This document shows positions 5,369 to 5,553 of a stretch of 5,553 nucleotides of DNA, in pieces. The position numbers were made by a program, and so were the translations under genes. Each line of letters starts with the position of its first letter. The first letter of the stretch is position 1. Source of the DNA: Prevotellaceae bacterium (GTDB taxonomy: Bacteria > Bacteroidota > Bacteroidia > Bacteroidales > UBA932); assembly GCA_031259655.1 (NCBI GenBank), contig JAIRLF010000139.1, forward strand, positions 1-5,553, written 5' to 3'. The notes beneath the pieces were generated by a model that ran no database searches, was not told the origin of the DNA, and saw only the letters and a list, made by a program, of their open reading frames with translations.

Positions 5369-5553
5369 TCAGGGAAGAGGAGGCAATCCAAGCTCTTTGA
5401 GATACTGATTATGTTTCTCTGTAGCTTCCGCAATTTTCTTTTCAATGTCTATCAACTCATCATTTACCGCTTTCAGGTCGATTATTTCTTCGGATTTGGC
5501 TGTCGAAATGTAACGCGAAATATTCAGGTTGTATCCGTTTTCCGCGATTTCAT
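5369..5553 (-). CDS. hsdM: Type I restriction-modification methyltransferase subunit HsdM, C-terminal 60 residues, truncated by window edge
   Basis: HsdM is the adenine-N6 methyltransferase subunit of type I restriction-modification enzymes and works in a complex with the specificity subunit HsdS. The visible end begins EIAENGYNLNISRYISTA, the conserved C-terminal N-G-Y-N-L-N-I-x-R-Y block of the HsdM family. It continues with an acidic, probably coiled-coil helix (EEIIDLKAVNDELIDIEKKI) and ends in KELGLPPLP before the TGA at 5371-5369. The catalytic N-P-P-F/Y region lies outside the window. No hsdS follows within the 238 bp before the next gene, so hsdS, if present, must be upstream or elsewhere. 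Only the tail is seen, but it is distinctive. Confidence 0.87.
   Translation of the reverse strand, partial: EIAENGYNLNISRYISTAKSEEIIDLKAVNDELIDIEKKIAEATEKHNQYLKELGLPPLP

Noticed and set aside
5362..5377. Hairpin CTTCC/GGAAG over the hsdM stop codon as a terminator
   Set aside because: It is a short stem with no following T-tract. It could be chance.

Overview
The window looks like chromosomal DNA of a member of the Bacteroidota, probably the order Bacteroidales. Three things point there. Promoter elements match the Bacteroidota housekeeping pattern (TTTG, a 19-20 bp spacer, then TAnnTTTG). Most starts lack a strong Shine-Dalgarno sequence. The protein types fit as well: a fused ResB-CcsA cytochrome c synthase, an HX5D acyltransferase next to ketosynthase and carrier-protein genes, and a typical HsdM tail. 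Every gene I can support lies on the minus strand, so transcription runs from high to low coordinates.

Layout in transcription order: (i) 5369-5553, the 3' end of a type I restriction-modification methyltransferase gene (hsdM), cut by the window edge. (ii) 5143-5368, a spacer with small hairpins and three copies of a 21-bp repeat just upstream of a promoter. (iii) 2719-5130, a complete fused cytochrome c biogenesis gene (CcsBA type) with its four expected histidines and WWD motif. (iv) 2149-2718, a gene-free spacer of about 570 bp, much of it (about 2331-2708) small hairpins, direct repeats and a nested inverted repeat. It ends in the promoter of the next operon. (v) 199-2148, a lipid or polyene-type biosynthetic operon: an intact membrane acyltransferase, then a 47-codon ketosynthase remnant, a shortened acyl carrier protein with an internal 15-bp duplication, and a short frame that may be a dehydratase remnant. 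(vi) 1-138, the promoter and first 24 codons of pyrH (UMP kinase), cut by the window edge.

The most interesting part is (v). The ketosynthase keeps only its first ~11 and last ~36 residues, joined in frame. The carrier protein appears to have lost about 18-20 residues after the phosphopantetheine helix and gained five residues next to the phosphopantetheine serine. Start/stop overlaps of the operon (ATGA and TTGA) are kept. The operon therefore seems to be eroding, or to have been reduced to its acyltransferase, through frame-preserving deletions. I see no CRISPR array, tRNA, rRNA or complete mobile element, and no evidence for a wholly new multi-gene system.
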